Positions 13,801 through 26,280 of a stretch of DNA of 64,000 nt are shown here, one piece after another (within the stretch, counting starts at the first letter, position 1; each line of letters begins with the position of its first letter). The DNA lies in assembly GCA_023333565.1 (NCBI GenBank), contig JAJKFH010001865.1, positions 1,240,001 through 1,304,000 of the forward strand, given 5' to 3'. Position numbers and translations under genes: made by a program. Below the pieces are notes generated by a model, which searched no databases, was not told where the DNA came from, and worked only from the letters and a program-made list of their open reading frames with translations. The stretch is from Puffinus mauretanicus. Lineage: Eukaryota; Chordata; Aves; Procellariiformes; Procellariidae.

Positions 13801-16800
13801 TCTAACAACATTTTCAAATGCTTTTCAGTTTTAGCAGATAATAAAACATAAAATCATTATCACTTCCCATCCTCTTTCGGGGCTCTCCTCAAAAACTAAC
13901 CCCCCTAACTCATAAATTACTTTCATAATAAAACTGTATTCCTATGAGAACACAGCTACCTCAATTTGGAGCATCCAGACTCCTGCGCCCAATGAGTTTT
14001 CAAAATCCAGTGGTAAGGATTTCTGATCAGTTCCTCTGCAAAATGCAGACATTAAAACAAATTATGGGTGTGGATGTGTCGCCTTCCCAGCCCCTCTCCC
14101 CACCGCACGCACTTCCACCCCCAGCTTCTTTGCTGGTTTTCATGCAGATCTGTGCCAGACATTCGGCATCCTCATTAAGTGGTGTCTGGCAACCTGCCTA
14201 AGTTTTAGTGGGTTCTGGGAATGCCAATATATTAACCAGAGGACTTTTTGCATACCCTAGAGAGATTTTATTCTAGAAAAGTCAGCCATTTGGCACAAAG
14301 AAAACTTACTTCAAATCTAGGAAAGCTCTCCATTGGCAATAAGAAGAGAAACTGCATTTAGATTCTTCTTAATTCCTGTCTCCTATCTGAAAGAAAAGTT
14401 CGATGTAGAGCAAGATCATCCAAACACAGTTTAAAAGGCCAGAGTGCTGCTGTAGTAGGATTTTAGAGAAAAGACAGGCAGATATGAACAACACAGACAC
14501 AGCACAACATCAAGAAAATGATTCATTTTCATTCCCTTGTCTCTTGTGACCAAAATAATCTTAATCAGGAAGATTAAATTTACCCATTATTATGCTGAGT
14601 GATAATGAATGGTGATATGGGTATTTGCAAATTTCCATTGCTTAACTAAACAATAAAAAAAAGCTTTTAGTAAAATGCATCTACGTTTAGCATATTCCAA
14701 ATATGCTAAATCAAGGCATACACTACTGAAATGCATATATTAAATAAATATAGATGATGAACACAGAGACATTTTGCCAGCATGAAGTACAGAACACTGT
14801 AATGTTGTGATCACTCTTACTCACCTGCAAGCATTCTTTCTACTGCAGTCCCCTTACAGTTACTATTACTCAACTGACAGTCTCAGAAGTAAGCAAATAA
14901 AACTCCTCTCTAAAATAAAGAACTTCAATTTCTCTTTCAAATACAAGGTTCAGAAGAACACCATGGAAAAAAAGGTCAATAGCTTGCTTTCCCTGGAATA
15001 TTCTGCTTGTGCAGCCCATAGAAAAAGTTAAAGTACACTGCACAAATGTGTCATTATTTCGTTCTGAGACCGTTTCTGCAGACTTATATACCTAGTGAAT
15101 CCATTCATTTCAGGAAGTTATTCAGGTATCTGTTATCATTCCGATATCGCTATCCATTATTATTAGAAACTGCTTCAAACTGACATTTTCTTCAAACTCA
15201 TCATCTTGGTTTGTGCAAAAAATCGCTTACTTCCTGACAGCAGCTCCAAAATGTCACGATTCCTTTACAGTGACCAATTAGCACCAGAGATTTAACAAGA
15301 ATCAATTAAAATCAATTCAATTTAAATGTTTTAGTGTACATATTAAAGATTGGCAAAGATAAGATTATGTTTAGTGGGAAAGAAATTTTTAGCTATCTAG
15401 GCTGCCTTTGCTTAGATATCAACCTTCTAGGCAAGACGGCTATTCTTAAAAATAGCTGTCAACTGAGAAAAGAAAATGTATATGTATGAATCATTTCACT
15501 ACAGGGTTGGATTCCCAGCAACTGATGCACCACTGTTCTGGCATCAGTGCCTTTAACGAGCAGCTGATACTAGCTTGGTGCCATTGAAGAATTTCACGGT
15601 TACCACAGAACCAATCTGCAGAAAAATTCATCTCTAAATTCCTAAAAGTATTTGTATTCTGTAACTGGCAATTCATTTACAAGGAGCTGTTTTAAGCTAT
15701 TAGAAACTCCAGACAGAAAAATACTTTTCCAAGACCACTCACAAGTTAAACGCAACAGCCATTCCTGCTGATGCAAGAGTTGGTGGGCAGGCATGCACTT
15801 TTTAACACTTCATTTCTCTTAGAGATTATACTGAGTTAAATTACTTTTAAGATACCTTTCTATTACTTCAATAATCATTTACTTCATTCTGGCACATCAC
15901 ATCCTGAAAGTATTCCAAATTATCTTAGACAGCGTCACTTAAATACAACCAGTGCTTGGTGGAAGGGCAGCAGCCACTAGACAGAGTACTGTAGAGCAGC
16001 TGTGAAAAAGAGAACTAAGTTTTGGTCAAGAAAATCAGAGAGAAAACTTCTCTCTCTCTCCCCATTCCTGCCCAAAAGACATGGTACTTCCACTGCACAG
16101 AAAACTAACAACTCATCTTTTCAAGTCTCACCTTCAATGTCCTATGCAGAGAAAGTAGCATTTTATCTACTTAAAAATAACAAAGGGACAGGTTAGTTCT
16201 AAATTCTTAGGTTAAGCTACTGTTCAATAGTTTTAATCTTACCAAACTTAACACAACTGTGCCTCAATCTTGAATCTCAATTTCTTTCTACTTCCACAAG
16301 TTTTCTTGTAACAAGCCTAAGATGCTGAAGACTGAATTCAAACTTCATCAGTCAAATGCTGCCTAGTGCCTGTAATGTTTCAATTAACATAAACCAATGG
16401 TCTGAAATATACTGTCTCACATTGTTAACTCATTCTGCATTATACATTTATCATCATTTAGGCCCAAACAGGCATCTGAATTTATTGGAGAATACTGATA
16501 TGCCTTATGTGTATGCAACAATAATCTTCCCATACCTAAGAGTCAGAATTAAATATGCTGCTATAGACACAGAATACATAAAAAGATATCTTTTTACTTC
16601 TATACATAAATGCATATAGTTGACGCATGCCAGTTTAAGTTCTCCTCTCACTGGTCACTTCATGTATCACGGTAACTTAATACCTGTGCTAAAACAGCAG
16701 TACAGATATAGATGTTAAGAGTACCATCACTATTTCAGCTAACATGGACAAGGGGGTGTTGCTTAGACTGCTTCCCACCAGTGCACTGTTTTTTCAGCAA

Positions 16801-17699
16801 AACTTCCCCTTTTACTTACAGCCACGAAGCCATAATATTTATATTCTCATTAGTGTAGTGCATACACGTGTGCACCACACACACAGTTATTCAACTCTAC
16901 TCAACAGTGCATCATATGTTATTTAAACAACTCTAGATCATTGCAAGGAGTAGATTTCCCAAAACATTACCCTAGAAATGAAATTGGAAGGCAGAATAAA
17001 AGTTTTGTCTAACCAACATACTCGGGGGTTGAAGGATGAAAACCAAAAGACACTTTCCAGAAAGGAACATTACCGTACTTACGCAGCATCTATGTTCTTA
17101 CCTCATCTATGCCTACCAGTAATTGCCCCTCGGGCTTTCTTACCGGCAAAAACTCTCCCCCTTTTTGGCTAGCCTCAGATGTACAATGCTATATTTCACT
17201 CCTCATGTTATGTTTCCAGTCCACAAATATTTTAATGCAAGAGTTTTTTGTTTGTAAGAACAGACATAGTGCCACGTAAAATTATTCACCAGATTTCTGT
17301 TCTCTTGCACAACCATCATTTGCCATTCAGAAAAGGTTCTGAACAATAAAGAAAAAAGTCCGACTAAAACCTTTATCATTCTAGGTGTTAAGATCTCCTA
17401 AGAAAACAGAAGTTACTTTTGCATTTTGCCTGTTTCCTGTTTATTCTTTAGTGAACTTAAACCTACATGCAACAGTGTGTTTGTCTCTTCAGCAAGCATC
17501 CAGGCATAACCTACGCGTAACTACCTACCCACCTACATGATGGAAAACCTGGCACACCATTCAGAAATTTGGGATGCACGTATTCAACGCAAACAATGCA
17601 GGCAGGCATCAGATACAGATAGGCAAAGCTAGACATCTGCTAATAAACTTTAAAAAACCGAAAAAGGCACTTCATTAAATATAGGTCACTTGTGCGTGA

Positions 17700-19160
17700 G
17701 CCCGGTGGCCACACTGCTGCTTTTCCTTCCCGTAAAAGTTGCCTGCTTGGACCAGGGCGCACAGACATGCCCGTGAGGACCTCTCCCGCGGGGCTGGGGA
17801 GGACACCGCCACGGGGCTGCTCCCCCAGCACTGCCCACCGAGCCGCACCACGTCAGTCCTGAGGCGAGGTGAGCGGTCAGACGGAGCTGAAGTATTTACT
17901 TCGGAGCAGCCGGAGAGGACGTGCCGCACGCTCCGCGTTCCCCAGCGCCCTGCCCGCCGCGGCGGCTCCCCAGCCCCGCTCGCCTCCGCCTCCCCTGCAG
18001 AGCTCCGGGGCTCTCCGCTCCCGTCCCCGCCGCCCGGCTGCCGGTCCGCCTTCTCCCCCGGCCACGCGGAGCAGCACGGAGGCGGTGGGCAGCGGCGGGG
18101 CTCCCCGCCGCCCAGGCCGCCCCCCCGCCAACGACGCTACCTGTCACCGCTGCCCCCCGCGCCGGCCAACGGCCGCCCGACGCCCCCTCAGGCAACACCC
18201 TCCGCGCCCGCCGGGGCACCTGGAGGGCAGGTGGGGGGCGGGCGCGGAGGGACGCGCTCAGCCCGGCCCCGGCAGCAGCTCTGGGGGGCCGGGGGCTCCC
18301 CCCGCCGCGGGAGGGAGGGCGGCCGCCGCCGCCTCGTCCCTCGCACGTTCCCAGACCTTCAACTCGGGCCTCCCCGCACTTATCCCGGCACTTTCCGCCG
18401 CGGCGACCCCCGCCCGCCCCCGGCCCCGCCGCCGCGGGCAGCCGGCCGCACGCACTCACCTCCCCCCGGCCCCCGCCGCTCGCCCCCGCGCCGGGCTGGC
18501 CTCCTCCGGAGCGGACGGGGCGCCTCGCCGCCTCCCCCTGCCTGTCTCCGGCAGCGTCTCTCCCTGCGCTGAGGCTGTGCCTGCCTCCAACTCATCCCCA
18601 GCCTCTCCTCCTCCCCCTCCTCCCCCCGCCCTGCCCGCTCCGCTGGCTGCCGCCCGTCTGCAGCGAGTCTGGCTCTGGCGGACGGGCGCGGGGGCCGCCG
18701 GCGGCGGGGGGGAGGGAGCGGGGGAGGGGCGGCGGCGCTCCCTCCCCTCCCCTCCGCGCCGCGCTCCCGCCCGCTCCGCAGCCCACACTGACACCTGCCG
18801 GGCGGATGTGCGCGGCGGCAGCGAGGCCGGGGCCGGCGCCGGGACCCCGCCAGCGACGGGCCCGAAATTACGGCGGGGCGTCTCCTTCGAGGAGCCGCTG
18901 CCGCTTCTGTGAGGAGAGGCCCGCGTCTCCCGAGCTGCTGCGCCGGTTCCCAGCGAGGGCCTGGGGGTGCAGATGGGGGCACGGCTCGAGGTGAAACTTG
19001 CGGCGAGGAGGCAGCCCCCCACCCGCCTGTGGGGCCCGGCCGCGCGCCTCCGCCCAACCCCCGCGCCCCGCCCACGGCCCCCACGGGAGCAGCCCCGCCA
19101 CGCACACGGCCAAGCGGGCACCCACCGGCCCCGAGGCGGGCCCTGCCTCTGCACCTCTGT
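17700..19160. promoter_or_regulatory. CpG island, probable LDLRAD4 promoter region
   Basis: About 1.45 kb of very GC- and CpG-rich sequence with sharp edges in an otherwise AT-rich window, containing GC boxes such as gggaggggcgg near 18,720 and ccccgcccacgg near 19,070. Vertebrate CpG islands of this kind mark gene promoters. In amniotes CEP192 is followed by LDLRAD4 (a membrane adaptor that dampens TGF-beta/SMAD signalling) in the same orientation, so an island about 24 kb past the CEP192 3' end fits the LDLRAD4 start. No LDLRAD4 coding exon is visible here, so the gene name is inference. Edges were judged by eye. Confidence 0.8.
18460..18800 (-). other. Putative non-coding first exon (LDLRAD4?) ending at a consensus donor
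   Basis: On the minus strand GGGGGAG|gtgagtgcg gives a near-perfect splice donor, with the last exon base at 18460. Transcription would run leftward into the 18 kb of gene-free sequence below. The upper limit is a placeholder because no start site can be read from the sequence. A non-coding first exon is typical of LDLRAD4 as I know it. It could instead be a chance match in GC-rich DNA. Confidence 0.4.
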
Positions 19161-22075
19161 TAGGGACGGGAGGGCAAAAAAAGTACGCTTTGTCCCATGC
19201 AGAATGAGAAATTTTTTGACATTTCAAAAAATGTTGCAAGACAGGAAAACCCAGTTCTAGTCACGGCCCAGCAGGCAGGAACCCAAGGCAGGCTTCTGCC
19301 CTGCCTGTGTTTACTTGCCGACACTGTCCATGTCAGATTCAGTAACACAGTCCCAGATAAAGCCATCAAGCTCCCCCTCTCTCTGTGAGTAGCCTTTGGG
19401 ATATGGGACTGTGATACGCATCATCAACTAAATCAGCCACCTTACTCTCATCTATGCCCAAACCCGTTGAGAACAAGTATAGTGATTATATGTTTAAATG
19501 TAGAAATATTTATGACCACCATTCCCACAGGAAAAAAAAAGTATATCCCTATTTCTGTTAATTCAGATCACCAGCCTCAGTCCACATTCCACACTCTGAA
19601 GACTTTTCCCTTCCCAGTTGTACCTGTGACCCTAAGAATGAACAGAAGAAATAGCAGGGAGTAGGTAACGATGAATTGTAAAGGTTGCTAACTTTAAGCA
19701 CGTGCGTTCTTGACTCAGGTGTTCTTCCCTTCTTGCCTCTCCCTAGTTGCAAGTCTGCCTGAAGGAGCCTTGAAGATCGTGGAGTTGACGGCCTGCCGTT
19801 TGTGCCGTGGGTGACTGGATGTAACGGGAAACAGGGAACCAGTGGAATAGTTCCAAAACACAGAAACAGTCAGATCAGCAGTGAAAGATGACTTTAGCAA
19901 ACATATTTTGGATTAAGCCACAAGGCGCCAAAGGAACATCAAACAACACAGGAAAGAAGAGCTTCCAGTAATCTGGATTGGGGCTACTTGTCTTGAAAGT
20001 TGCAAAAAATCACCAAAAGGTCACAGGGTTAATAATCACCATAACCTACTATTTATAACCCATAAATTGGTATTTATAATTTATTTATAATCTGATAAAC
20101 TGGGAGAACCCTGATTTCAAGTTTGCTCTATAGTTAGCCATCAAGAGTCAAGTGCTCCATTTCCGAGAGCGCCCATGTAATCTGTATACGCTTTATAACA
20201 AATGAGTTTGACATCCTTCAGCTGTGTTCCCTTCAATGACTTCTCAAGGAAAACAAGAAGTCATTCACTTCCATCAGAGATTCTTGCCATGTGCAGAGGA
20301 ATATCCCTAACCCATGGAACATTTTGTAAAGCATAACAAAATCACCTATCAAGTAACAAATTATTTCTATACAGTACCTCTCGAGTGGAAAAAATTGCCT
20401 GGCAGCAATTTGGGATATTTTGGGCATGTAGAAGAACAGCAAAAAACAGTCAAAATGCGCAGACTCGTGCACACGCTCAGAAAGCACTATGTATGGATCC
20501 ATGTCTGGAAAGTGAAATCCAGAGGACACTCAATACTGCTGGCACTCTTGTTCCTGTCCAAGGTATCTCTGGAAGAGACAATCCGCAACCTAATATACTG
20601 GCACCTGCCAGAAGACAACAATTCCTCAGATATATAAATTCCTTTACCTTTTAATCACCAAAATTACCATTACGAGTTCTGTTCAGTGTCTGGCTCCACT
20701 TAAAACATCTCTGAAGAGTGTCAGTGTTTCTGAAGCTTAAAGAGAGACAGTCTTAAGAGGAGTGTTAACATTTATCCCCTGATAAAGTTATAAATCATAG
20801 GAGATCTTGGAGCCGTGTAGAGCTTTCACTCTAAAAAGAATCCCAGAGAGAATTTGGTTATATGAAGAAACTTATCTTATTAAAAAAAAAACCAACCACA
20901 AAAAACAAACCATCTCTTCAGTGAAAGCAATACTCACAGTATCACGATATTGGGTTTTCATATCCATGAGGTTGCAAAGGCATCCTGACAGTTTGTTTCC
21001 TGGATAAATAAGAGAAAGTTCTTATAATTGATTTAAGGTTTAGGCAGACCTGTGCATGATTTTCTTTCTTTTCTTTATCCTCCTCTCTAAACCTAGTAAT
21101 GATATAGTTAATATTTGGACTGTTGGGGTTTGTTTTGGTTTGGGGGTTTTTTTACTTTTTTACTACTTTATCATTCATCTGATAATAAAAATTATTTCAA
21201 TGTTACTGGTAGACAGCATGGTGCTGCATTCCTAAGGGTGTAGCTTAACAACAGGAGCAGCCACTCACCCCTGCCATGTCCAGAACCCCGATGCAAGAAC
21301 CAAGGAAACCTGGGAAACAGGTTCTCTGCTGACTCTGTAATAAATACTTGGCCCAATCGTGCCATCAGATACGGTAGGAGATACACAACCTGGTGAAGCA
21401 TGTGGTCTGAGTGTCTATATCCATCATCACTGGTAGGGCCCCTTCTCTGGGCTTGTTACATATGCTGCCACTGCTAACACCTCTTCCTTCCCAGTCTTGC
21501 AGTCCACAAGATGTGCCACACTGCTAGGGAGGAAGCCAGTGGAGAAAGCAAGTATTTGAACAATTAGACTGAGAGGAACAAATCTGAACCCAGGGACATA
21601 ATAGCTGTTGGTTTTAGTTACTGGTGACTCATCTTGTTTCCCACCAGGAAGCCACAGATCGGTGTATTTCAAGTATTACTGATTCCTATTATCTGTTACG
21701 CTGAGTGAACAGGGAGGAAGAAATTAAAAACATTCAAACCGCAGTAAGAACATAGCCAGATAACATATGGGCACACGTAATAAGCCGGTCTTACTAAACT
21801 ACATGTAAAAGCATGCTACAAATAAAACAACACCTAAAACTAGTTAGAAGACTATTCGATAGGGTTTTTTACCCAACAGGTCATTCAGATTCATCTCCCA
21901 GTTGTCCACCACGAGCAGATAAGCACTGCTCATAATCCTAACCTGCTGCTGTTTCAAAAAAGAAGACTGCAACCTCACTGGCATCCTGCAGTGCATAGGG
22001 ACAGAAAAATCTTCAATATGCTAACTTCCAAAAGACACTACTCAATCAAGCCCCTGGGGGGGCAGGGAACTGGGT

Positions 22076-22120
22076 TTTGGTGGTTTGGTTTTTTTGTTGT
22101 TGTTGTTGGTTTGGTTTTTC
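22076..22120. repeat. GT/T-rich low-complexity tract
   Basis: tggtttggttttttt followed by gttgttgttgtt. Similar GT/T tracts occur near 21,130, 33,165, 40,270 and 63,305. Confidence 0.8.
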
Positions 22121-24479
22121 ATCATGGCAGAATCTAGTGAGGGAAGACATGACAATAGAGAAAGAGGTGACAATTGTCTCTCACTAAAGTCAGGAAGTTA
22201 CATTCTTTCTCCTGGGTGATTCCCAAGAAGGTCATTCCTTTCAAGGCTTCCACTCTCCTTTCTGATTAGACTAACAAGAGTATGTCAGGGAAGAAAATTT
22301 CTGTATCAGGTGATTTATGGAACTAATGGCAAGCAATCAAATCTCCTCAAAATTTTAAAAATTAGTAACATACAAAAAACATACCACAAGCTTGCCATGA
22401 TTATTTCGGCCATTTCAAAGGAAAAAGGTCTGTCAAGTATTTTAATAAAAGATTCTGAAATTTTCCAAAGTGGTTCAAGATCTTAAAGCAAATTCTAATG
22501 TTTCAGTCATAGAGGGATGGAGGCCTCAGCCTGCACTGAACTTCAGAGTAGGTGCAAGGCCTTGACACGCACCTCAATGCCCAAGCAGATGTGTGCAGAT
22601 GGACTTGTAGGGCCCTTTGACCACACACAGAGGGTTCCAGAACCCAGAATGTATTTCCAACAGCGTGTTACAGTGGTATGCAATGGTGTCACTCCAGCGA
22701 CTGCGCCATCACAGGAAAGGACCACTTTGTATGCCTTGTTAAGTAGGTGGTAGGTATTAAAGCAATGACGGGGAGAAAAGGTATGTAAGGAAGGCAGCAC
22801 AAGAAAGATGACTTTACAACATTTGCTGTTGTACAAAATCCTGTTTGTTCTAGTCATTCACTGAAATTAGACTCCAGCTAGTTTGTTGTTCATGGGTGCA
22901 GACACACACATACTTATTCTGCAATGTGTTGTTCACCTGCCAGTTCAACCTCTAGACCCCTCCACTAGATGTCAATCTCAGTTTTAGCTAATCATACAAA
23001 GCTTAAGAGATGTTTTGGTTTTCTTGTCATGATGGACATAACTAAAAAGGTTTTCACACTAAATAAAATGCAATTTCAGACTGTAAACTTAGTGAGTGCT
23101 ATGAATATCTGGATTGCATCCTCAGGTTTTAACAATAAGGTAACCTTAGAGAGCATACATTTCTTTGTTCTCCACAATAGAAAGGCTTGGAAAGGACATC
23201 ATTAGACAAAGTACTACAGAGACGGCAATCAGCTGAGTCCAGACTGGAACTCTGCCAGCTACACAGTAAGTAATCTACGAGCTTGGGAGAGGCATGGCAA
23301 AAATCTCAGTTGGAGACACATTCTGTATATCTTGCTGAAATTTCAAAAACTGTACTGTTGGTCACTATCACATTTCTAGAAGACAGCACCAATACACCAG
23401 AGAATTTGGAGCTTGTGATGAAAAGCTCTGGCCACTCTAACTGTCTCAGAATTTATACAACTGATGCACAGCTAAGAGAACCGGCACCCCCAAGACTCTC
23501 CAGACTATAACGGCAGTAACGCCCTCCTCTTTTTCCTCAAAGAAGGGCCTAATACAAAAAAACTCCACTGGGAATGAGCATAGATCAGGTTGCCAGGTCT
23601 ACCTTCAGCTTCTGATAAATCAGCCAAGAAAGCTATGATGTGGAAACTCTCTGCGAGGAACCAAGAGAAAGGGACTGGATCATATCACATAAGCTACCAA
23701 ATACCACATATACTACCATAATAAAGAGAGAAATTACATTCCCTGTTAAGAAAGGCTGGATGACTGAACAGCAATCAAGATGGAGTTCTGTATCAACATC
23801 TTATTATATAGAGTCAATAATGTATGTAGCAATTAGACAATATTTGATCATCAAATAAGAAACAAATTCTTGTCTTATCCTGGCTATTCTTTTATAAAAG
23901 AACCTCAAACCATTTCTCTTGGAGTTAGCAGATTCTTACGGATGTACCAAGTGTCTTATGAGGCAGCATAGATTGAAAGAACGGAATCCTAACCTGAAAC
24001 AGAATTTTTCTTTTTGACAGCATTGCTTTAAAATAAAAATGGCAACTACAGTTCTGAATTGATTCCCTGACTTGTAAATACTTGAAATACCAAATTGTCT
24101 AGTTTGCTGAAATGTCAATAGCACTACCACATTAAAATAGAAAGAGATTTAGTAACTTCCATATGCTTTCACATCCATTTATCTGCTTTACAAATTAGTC
24201 AGTGAATTTTTCAGACTGGGGGAAAAAAAGCCTCCAATATGCAGATTAATAATGATAATAAAATGCTATTTCCAAACTCTCTCACAGCACTAACACACTT
24301 TGGACCCTGCTTCAGTGATTTAGCATATGAAATAATACACAGGATGTACTCTGTTATTATCAATTTACAAACAATTTACAAATAAAGTCTTTGCCATGTG
24401 AAAGATACAAGATTCTTGTTTATAATAAAATTTCCCAAATACGTTTTCATTTTCACTCCCAAGTCTCAGATTGATTTAT

Positions 24480-24650
24480 GTTGGAGGACAAGCCTTAGTA
24501 TTTCCATGATACAGGTAGAGAACCTAAGTCATAAAAGAAATATGATTTGCCTTAAGAATGTACTATGAGAACAGGCAGAATTGGGAACTGATTCAAATTC
24601 TCCTGGTTTATTCTACAGTGTTCTGTTTACTGGACCACAAAGCAGCTATT
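24480..24650 (+). repeat. Possible ancient MIR/L3-like repeat remnant
   Basis: The order catgatacaggtagagaacc, then tgatttgcctta, caggcagaattgggaactga, caaattctcctgg and tactggaccaca resembles the amniote MIR/L3 3' pattern (cagatagggaactgaggc, tgacttgcccaagg, gcagaactgggaat, aggtctcctg, ccactagacca). It is strongly degraded; the family is uncertain. Confidence 0.4.
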
Positions 24651-24789
24651 CACGGCTTGTTATTCTACAATTTTTTATTTTTAAATTACTACCAAAACCC
24701 CCTTTTTCTCCAAAAACATAGCCAAAATTACTTTCTTAGCTACCAGTCCTACTGTACTGGTTTATGTTAGTTGTGAGGGAAGTAATTAG

Positions 24790-24900
24790 TTTGCAAAGCA
24801 CTTTTAAATGAAAGAATTGCCAAATATTGTTGGACAAGATCCTAACTCTTTTCAGGTCCACATCAGAAATCCCATTGACTTCAGTAGGACCTGGATCAGA
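24790..24900 (+). repeat. Possible ancient amniote repeat (cccattgacttcagtagg motif)
   Basis: The string cccattgacttcagtaggac followed by ctggatcag is one I associate with an abundant, old sauropsid interspersed repeat. I cannot name the family. It directly follows the MIR/L3-like remnant and may be part of the same old insertion cluster. Confidence 0.3.
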
Positions 24901-26119
24901 TTCATTTTACACACTCAGACACACCCACAAAACCTATAGAAGAGGTATTCAATAAAGAATGCTGTGCCCATCTAGTACTCATATGAAGCCATGACTTTAA
25001 AACCCCAAAACTTTGGATAGTCTCACATGAAAAGAGGCAAATCATATGAGAAGGATGCGTAATAGAACTGATTATCAATAACAGCAGAATCATCTTATGC
25101 TTAACTGTAATGGGAGAATCAGTATTACAATCTATAAGCTTGTCTTTTCTGTTCACTAATAAAATCATTCCTATTCAGCTGCCCATACTCCTAGCTCTCA
25201 AATCCTTCCTAGTAACTTGACAGATCCACGTGTTTGAAAGCTACTCTATTCTTCTTCTTTAGGGCTTCACAGAATAATTCTATCGTTCTATTGACACACT
25301 TCAAAAAAAAATCCCTCATTTTTTGCAATAAGGATCATCTTCACTGTGTCCCTGGCACAGTACAGAGCACCTGGTCAGTGCTTAAACTTTAAAATATAAT
25401 TGCCTTCATTTTAAGAACCCTACATTGCAAGAAGTTTCTTTTAGTTCTGCCCTTCAACTCTCCCCAAGGATAAAGCTGGAGAGCTCTGAGAAGTTCCCAG
25501 TATCCACTTACTGCAACTATTCTTTTCTCTTTCTCCTTTTTTATCCCTCCCCGCTTTTAGACTCCTTTTAAATTAAAGCTTTTGCATTAATGCAGCATTG
25601 AAAAATCTGAAGGCTTTACTGTGATGGAAGATAATTAAAATTAAGGCAAATAGGTTGAACAGATTACACTACTCAAATTGCATACATTGTCATGTGAGTA
25701 GTAGCTGAGGCTTTTCATGCCTAAGAGGCAAGTCTACATCACCTTCAGGCATCCCAGGCTTACGCTGCCCACTGTATCAGATACCTGTATTGTCAGAATG
25801 GGAACAAGTGGAACCTGCTGCTGACCATATGCCTGCTTTGCTTCATCTGCTGCTATGACCAAATGCATTTTTTCATGTCTGGAAAAATGTTTCTACAATT
25901 GCTTACAGAAATACTGCAAGTAAGACTGTTATATTGTTCCCTTCTAGCTTACTCCTCCCAAAGGGATCTTAGGAACTGTCTCTTTGCTCTTTCATGTTAA
26001 AGGTACCCTAGTGACTTTTTTTTATGCTCCCCACTGCTTTTGCAGGTCATCTGTAATATATTTTTAATACTGAAAAATCTGCATAGCATACAGTTGTTTA
26101 ATGCCTTCCATTAAAGGCT

Positions 26120-26280
26120 CTCAAAGCATTTTGTTGTCACTAATCAGTTCAATCTCACCAACCCAGACATACACAAGCATTATTCCTATTCTATAGGCAA
26201 GAAAACAACTACAGAGAAGGCTGAGCAGCAGAATTCATTCCTGCATTCAAACTCCAACCACTAGATCACAAACAGCTTGA
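26120..26280 (+). repeat. Possible ancient MIR/L3-like repeat remnant
   Basis: The order ctctcaaagcattttg, then attattcctattctatagg, gaaaacaactacagagaagg, attcaaactccaa and ccactagatcaca follows the MIR/L3-type 3' pattern, with many substitutions. Confidence 0.4.

Larger units (their letters stand above)
1..17690. other. No gene recognised; probable LDLRAD4 intron 1 or intergenic sequence
   Basis: AT-rich sequence with stops in all frames at short intervals. The longest open frame, 164 codons at 7419-7913 on the + strand, has no recognisable domain and ends in a G-rich/GA simple repeat. The only clear element is the CR1 tail at 5761-5825. If the CpG island is the LDLRAD4 promoter, this is the start of its long first intron. 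Confidence 0.6.

Noticed and set aside
17739..19260. Several long overlapping open frames on both strands (up to 357 codons) in the CpG island
   Set aside because: They overlap in many frames, are made of Pro, Arg, Ala and Gly, and reflect the lack of AT-rich stop codons in GC-rich DNA. No domain is recognisable.
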